Below, in pieces: positions 6,485 through 8,685 of a DNA stretch of 8,685 nt. The stretch is from Treponema sp. (GTDB lineage: Bacteria > Spirochaetota > Spirochaetia > Treponematales > Breznakiellaceae): positions 1 to 8,685 of the forward strand of contig JAITAI010000133.1 in the NCBI GenBank assembly GCA_031284195.1, read 5' to 3'. Numbering within the stretch: the first letter of the stretch is position 1; every line of letters starts with the position of its first letter. The notes below the pieces were generated by a model. The model searched no databases and was not told the origin of the DNA. It saw only the letters and a program-made list of their open reading frames with translations. The translations under genes were made by a program, and so were the position numbers.

Positions 6485-7000
6485 TTAGTCCTTTTTAAAG
6501 AAAAAATCATCTTTAAAATATTTTTTGAGTAATGCCTCTGAGACTGCATCCTGTTTACTCATGTGGGTATAGGTTGCTTCTAGAAAGCCTTTGGTTGTAT
6601 AGAAGCACCCCAGGATGAAGAATTCCGCCACCCTGGTAATGGCCCCCATAGCCTGATACATCCGCACCGGGTTATCCAGCACAAAATCGGTCATGATGTA
6701 TTCAATAACCGTTTGTTGGGTCAGGTTAAGGGCATAGATAATCTCTGAAACCGGGAATTCCTCCTGCATCCGGGCCTTTCCCTGGGTAACAAAGAAGTTA
6801 CCCACCAGGGATCGATCAATGCCCCGATCCAAGGTTCGGGAGAGGGTCGAATACACGGCTACATTCAACTCCAATAAAGGACCGTCTTCCAAGGCATTGT
6901 GGTGTTTAAGGTGAGGAGCCTTGCGAATCTTATCTTTCCATCGAAGGGCAAAATCCCGGGATTTTAGATGTAAGGTATCTATTAAAATTCTATCAACCAT
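6485..7000 (-). CDS. RsbRD N-terminal-like domain protein (stand-alone, regulatory)
   Basis: A 171-residue soluble, probably all-helical protein with no signal peptide or long membrane segment. The pattern of a WxxxIR motif near the start (21-26), then LxRTLDRGIDRSLVGNFFVTQGKARMQEEFPVSEIIYAL (53-91) and the aromatic AEFFILGCFYTTKGFLEATY (125-144) resembles the RsbRD N-terminal domain. That domain is known as the sensory part of stressosome-type RsbT co-antagonists and is also found alone. The C-terminus YFKDDFFFKKD is like spirochaete members as I remember them. No STAS or kinase domain follows, so it may be a sensor or partner whose effector lies elsewhere. There is no Shine-Dalgarno; a promoter lies directly upstream. 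It is followed 122 bp later by atpB. Function unknown. Confidence 0.65.
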   Translation of the reverse strand: MVDRILIDTLHLKSRDFALRWKDKIRKAPHLKHHNALEDGPLLELNVAVYSTLSRTLDRGIDRSLVGNFFVTQGKARMQEEFPVSEIIYALNLTQQTVIEYIMTDFVLDNPVRMYQAMGAITRVAEFFILGCFYTTKGFLEATYTHMSKQDAVSEALLKKYFKDDFFFKKD

Positions 7001-7007
7001 AGATAGG

Positions 7008-7035
7008 AGTATACTACGACCTCAGAAATTAGCAA
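7008..7035 (-). promoter_or_regulatory. Putative promoter of the RsbRD-N-like gene (possibly leaderless)
   Basis: On the minus strand, TTGCTA (7035-7030) is followed after 16 bp by TATACT (7013-7008, five of six). The -10 ends only 7 nt before the ATG, so the transcript should start at or next to the start codon. This agrees with the absence of a ribosome-binding site. Confidence 0.45.
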
Positions 7036-7253
7036 GACCAAGAAGTCTAAAAGGCATAGAAAATTTTCCAGGCCCTGATCGCTATCGTTCTATACTTTGG
7101 CTGCGAGCCCCAAGGCAGGACCCACGGACCCGTGCTCCTTCATCTTTAAGGAAGGGGATCCGGTGCACCCTTAGATCGTGCTATACCTCATCCTCCCACC
7201 GTATATCCCTTGGTCGATACAGAGCGGCATTCGATCCCCTCGTATATTTGCCC
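7036..7253. other. Intergenic stretch with clustered short inverted repeats; no gene seen
   Basis: No convincing coding sequence is present between the RsbRD-N-like gene and tetR. The stretch holds several short inverted repeats close together: GGCT-gcg-AGCC (7099-7109), CACGG-ac-CCGTG (7123-7134) and CTCCTTC/GAAGGGG (7135-7141 with 7151-7157, one G-U pair). There is also a direct repeat ATCGTKCTATAC at 7084-7095 and 7175-7186 (11 of 12 equal). It could be a dispersed repeat element, a structured RNA or a decayed gene; the sequence alone does not decide. Confidence 0.35.
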
Positions 7254-7277
7254 GTTTCAAAACTGAAGGTTTGAAAC
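7254..7277. repeat. 8-bp inverted repeat after tetR (weak terminator candidate)
   Basis: GTTTCAAA (7254-7261) and TTTGAAAC (7270-7277) are perfect arms around an 8-nt loop, about 11 bp after the tetR stop. The position suits a terminator, but the stem is AT-rich and no T-run follows on either strand, so intrinsic termination would be poor. Confidence 0.4.
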
Positions 7278-7288
7278 CGCCTCATTGA

Positions 7289-7882
7289 TTATGTGAGCAT
7301 GGTGAATCCAGCAAATAACACCTCAAGCCCGCGCATAAATTGTGTATCCATACTCAACGGCCTATAGGCGGTTCCTAAAATGCCGGTAAAGGGATTGGGA
7401 ATAGCCTTATGTTCTGTCTCCATAATAACCTCATCAGCCACAAAGGACAAAATATAGTTATTGTATAAATTGCCCGCCAGTAAGCAGTTTTCCTCTTTGA
7501 TGCCCAGATGCAAGAGGCATATCAGGAGATTTTTGATAAGTTCAAACCGCTGGGGTGTAACAGGAACCGAATGCATAAATAGTTCTACCGAATCCCGCAC
7601 TTCCAATAATTTTTGTCTATAGAGGACGCTCACTTCCATAAGATATGCCTTGGGGTCTTTTAAGCCACAGGCGGGACGTATCTCAGCGCACATTTTTTCC
7701 GTAATCTGGTTATATAAATCCTGTTTGTCCTTGATATGCCAATACAACGACGCTGCCTTAATAGCAAGGGCTTCGGCCAAAGCGCGCATGGTGAGCTTTT
7801 CGATCCCATGCTGGTTCAGAAGGTCGATCGCCTGCTCTACGATCCGTTCTTGGGAAACTGCAATTTTTTTCTCAGTTTTCAT
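7289..7882 (-). CDS. TetR-family transcriptional repressor
   Basis: A 197-residue regulator, a normal length for the family. The N-terminal DNA-binding domain covers about residues 10-58, with the helix-turn-helix and following helix in TMRALAEALAIKAASLYWHIKDKQDLYNQI (31-60), where LYWHIKDK is very typical. The rest is helical; LAGNLYNNYILSFVADEVIMETE (135-157) recalls the C-terminal region of tetracycline-repressor-type members, which binds a small molecule and dimerises. The ligand cannot be told. The ATG at 7882 lacks a good Shine-Dalgarno (only GGAT). It is divergent from the small ORFs and methyltransferase, and the palindrome at 7898-7910 lies between them, so it likely represses both directions. 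Identity as TetR family is secure. Confidence 0.95.
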   Translation of the reverse strand: MKTEKKIAVSQERIVEQAIDLLNQHGIEKLTMRALAEALAIKAASLYWHIKDKQDLYNQITEKMCAEIRPACGLKDPKAYLMEVSVLYRQKLLEVRDSVELFMHSVPVTPQRFELIKNLLICLLHLGIKEENCLLAGNLYNNYILSFVADEVIMETEHKAIPNPFTGILGTAYRPLSMDTQFMRGLEVLFAGFTMLT

Positions 7883-7891
7883 AAAAATCCA

Positions 7892-7920
7892 TTGACACTA
7901 ACAGCGTTAGCCAATACTAT
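7892..7920 (+). promoter_or_regulatory. Promoter of the small-ORF / methyltransferase unit
   Basis: A perfect -35 TTGACA (7892-7897), a 17-bp spacer and -10 TACTAT (7915-7920, four of six). The predicted start is near 7927, giving a leader of about 80 nt before the ATG at 8007. It points away from tetR. Confidence 0.65.
7898..7910. promoter_or_regulatory. Probable TetR-family operator
   Basis: CTAACAGCGTTAG has perfect 5-bp arms around a 3-bp centre and lies wholly within the spacer of the divergent promoter, 16-28 bp before the tetR ATG. A TetR dimer bound here would block RNA polymerase going right. On the other strand, a TATAGT at 7921-7916 could serve as the -10 of tetR and place its start inside the palindrome, allowing autorepression. 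Half-site-like GTTAG (7928-7932) and CTAAC (7962-7966) recur nearby. Binding is inferred. Confidence 0.5.
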
Positions 7921-7949
7921 AGATTAAGTTAGATAAAATGCTTCGTGTT

Positions 7950-7961
7950 GCTTAATTAAGC
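7950..7961. repeat. 12-bp perfect palindrome GCTTAATTAAGC in the leader
   Basis: It lies downstream of the predicted start of the rightward transcript and is followed at once by CCTAAC, which repeats the half-site of the proposed operator. It may be a second protein-binding site, or chance in an AT-rich region. Confidence 0.35.
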
Positions 7962-8006
7962 CTAACATAATAAAACTAAAAAAACAAGAACTTTGTGGAG
8001 GGTTGC

Positions 8007-8177
8007 ATGAAAATTGGTCCTGTCGGATTTTTGGCGATGCGGTTTATCGGTGGAGTTAAGGGGCTTGCTTCCGGCAAACTGGGCTTGGTGAATACCCCAG
8101 GGGGTGAGGGCCTTTTAGTTTCCTCCAGCGCACGTACTATTCGGGTACTTGTGGGTATAACCAGCTTTTGTTCTTAA
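8007..8177 (+). CDS. Small ORF, 56 residues, unknown
   Basis: It starts at ATG 8007, preceded by GGAGG (7997-8001) at 5 nt; a GTG at 7995 is in frame, but the Shine-Dalgarno supports the ATG. The product is moderately hydrophobic and basic, with MKIGPVGFLAMRFIGG at the start, a Gly-rich middle (NTPGGEG, 33-39) and the C-terminus GITSFCS. I do not recognise it. It is the first frame after the TetR-controlled promoter and is in the same frame as the next small ORF, 9 nt on. It may be a real small protein, a leader peptide, or the front half of a decayed gene broken by the TAA at 8175. Confidence 0.4.
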   Translation: MKIGPVGFLAMRFIGGVKGLASGKLGLVNTPGGEGLLVSSSARTIRVLVGITSFCS

Positions 8178-8186
8178 GGGGAATAC

Positions 8187-8330
8187 ATGAGCCGGAACAA
8201 AAAGCCTTCTGCCTTTTCCTTTGATGGGCATAAAAGGGAACCCTCGGAAAGCGGATCCTACACCGGACAGCCGAGAGGCTTACCCTGGGGAACCAGTTTA
8301 TTTCGGGGAATAGGTTCCTGGAAATGGTGA
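8187..8330 (+). CDS. Small ORF, 47 residues, unknown
   Basis: ATG at 8187 with AAGGGGA (8176-8182) 4 nt upstream, overlapping the stop of the previous ORF. The product is hydrophilic and basic at the start (MSRNKKPSAFSFDGHKREPS), rich in Gly, Ser, Pro and Trp, and ends GIGSWKW. I know of no match. It is followed by 83 bp without a gene and then the methyltransferase. Same-frame contiguity with the preceding ORF leaves open that the two are one gene interrupted by a stop. Confidence 0.35.
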   Translation: MSRNKKPSAFSFDGHKREPSESGSYTGQPRGLPWGTSLFRGIGSWKW

Positions 8331-8398
8331 AATAACAGAAATTCTAGAGGGCATTGAACCAGCCTACACCATGTGCGGGTAGTATCATTTTTTCACGA

Positions 8399-8405
8399 TA
8401 AGGAG
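8399..8405 (+). promoter_or_regulatory. Ribosome-binding site of the methyltransferase gene
   Basis: TAAGGAG with an 8-nt spacer to the ATG at 8414. It is a strong site that fixes the start. Confidence 0.8.
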
Positions 8406-8413
8406 TACGCATC

Positions 8414-8685
8414 ATGTTGAAGTACTTACGAACGATCAACGACGTCGGTATCACCGGCCACATGGCCAAGTGGTATGACAAAAATTCCCGGGAAAACCGG
8501 CGGGCTGAACTTGCGGGATACGCACGGGAGATTGCCAGTTTGGTAAAGCCAGGGGAGAGTCTGGGTGGCGGTAAACCCCAAATCTTAGAAGTTGCCCCTG
8601 GTCCAGGCTATGTCTTGATCGAACTGGCCAAGCTCGGTAATTATCACCTGACCGGTATGGATATCAGCGCGGATTTTGTGGAAAT
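8414..8685 (+). CDS. Class I SAM-dependent methyltransferase (3' part outside window)
   Basis: The first 90 codons are visible. After an N-terminal helix region (MLKYLRTIND..., with HMAKWYDKNSRENRRAEL at 16-33) comes SAM-binding motif I, ILEVAPGPGY (57-66), a Pro-containing form of the E/DxGxGxG loop. It is followed by the helix VLIELAKLG (67-75) and the second strand with the acidic residue GMDIS (81-85), which would hold the ribose hydroxyls. Such APGPGY methyltransferases are, as I remember, often found next to TetR regulators; substrates are generally unknown. It is probably in one transcript with the two small ORFs. The substrate cannot be told. Confidence 0.88.
   Translation, partial: MLKYLRTINDVGITGHMAKWYDKNSRENRRAELAGYAREIASLVKPGESLGGGKPQILEVAPGPGYVLIELAKLGNYHLTGMDISADFVE

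Noticed and set aside
6921..7274. Plus-strand ORF of 117 codons over the intergenic stretch and the start of the RsbRD-N-like gene
   Set aside because: It overlaps a better-supported gene on the other strand, has no ribosome-binding site, is very rich in Arg and Ser, and shows no recognisable domain.
7938..7955. Five-codon leader peptide MLRVA in the rightward transcript
   Set aside because: No ribosome-binding site, and such tiny frames arise easily by chance.
7883..8006. CRISPR array, tRNA, transposon end or riboswitch in the gene-free parts
   Set aside because: I looked for spaced direct repeats, cloverleaf patterns, terminal inverted repeats and known riboswitch cores, and saw none here or in the other intergenic stretches.
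8094..8105. Inverted repeat ACCCC-ag-GGGGT inside the first small ORF
   Set aside because: Loop of two bases is too short for a stable RNA hairpin, and a single short palindrome is expected by chance.

Overview
This window is mostly a complete, canonically ordered F-type ATP synthase operon on the minus strand (atpB-atpE-atpF-atpH-atpA-atpG-atpD-atpC; only the last few codons of atpC run off the left edge). At the right end is a short accessory stretch: a regulatory-type single-domain protein, a TetR-family repressor, two very short reading frames and the start of a SAM-dependent methyltransferase. Base composition is roughly even in G+C. The protein at 6485-7000 resembles the RsbRD-N-like proteins that I associate with treponemes and related spirochaetes, including its aromatic/lysine C-terminus. 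A Treponema-group spirochaete is therefore my best guess, held at moderate-to-low confidence because nothing in the window is phylogenetically decisive.

Layout. 1-6362 (minus): eight ATP synthase genes, tightly packed, with gaps of 6-23 bp or overlaps of 7-8 bp. The F0 genes come first (a, c, b), then F1 (delta, alpha, gamma, beta, epsilon). 6363-6484: leader and putative promoter, including an 8-bp inverted repeat just upstream of the atpB Shine-Dalgarno. 6485-7000 (minus): the RsbRD-N-like gene, lying where many bacteria carry atpI, with a promoter placed so close that its mRNA may be leaderless. 7001-7288: no convincing gene, but a cluster of short inverted repeats and a 12-bp direct repeat pair. 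7289-7882 (minus): tetR-like repressor. 7883-8006: divergent control region with a good sigma-70-type promoter whose 17-bp spacer contains the palindrome CTAACAGCGTTAG. 8007-8177 and 8187-8330 (plus): two tandem small ORFs in the same frame, each preceded by a Shine-Dalgarno. 8414-8685 (plus, cut by the window edge): class I methyltransferase.

How the genes work together. The F0 ring and stator (c, a, b) with F1 (alpha3 beta3 gamma delta epsilon) form one rotary ATP synthase. The residues visible in c and a indicate proton rather than sodium coupling. Epsilon carries an IDxxRA motif and downstream arginines like those that bind ATP in Bacillus epsilon, suggesting ATP-gated inhibition of hydrolysis. 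The TetR protein probably represses the divergent small ORFs and methyltransferase, and possibly itself.

The ATP synthase part is ordinary in content. The least explained part is the TetR / two small ORFs / methyltransferase cassette at 7883-8685; the window does not show enough to call it a defined system.
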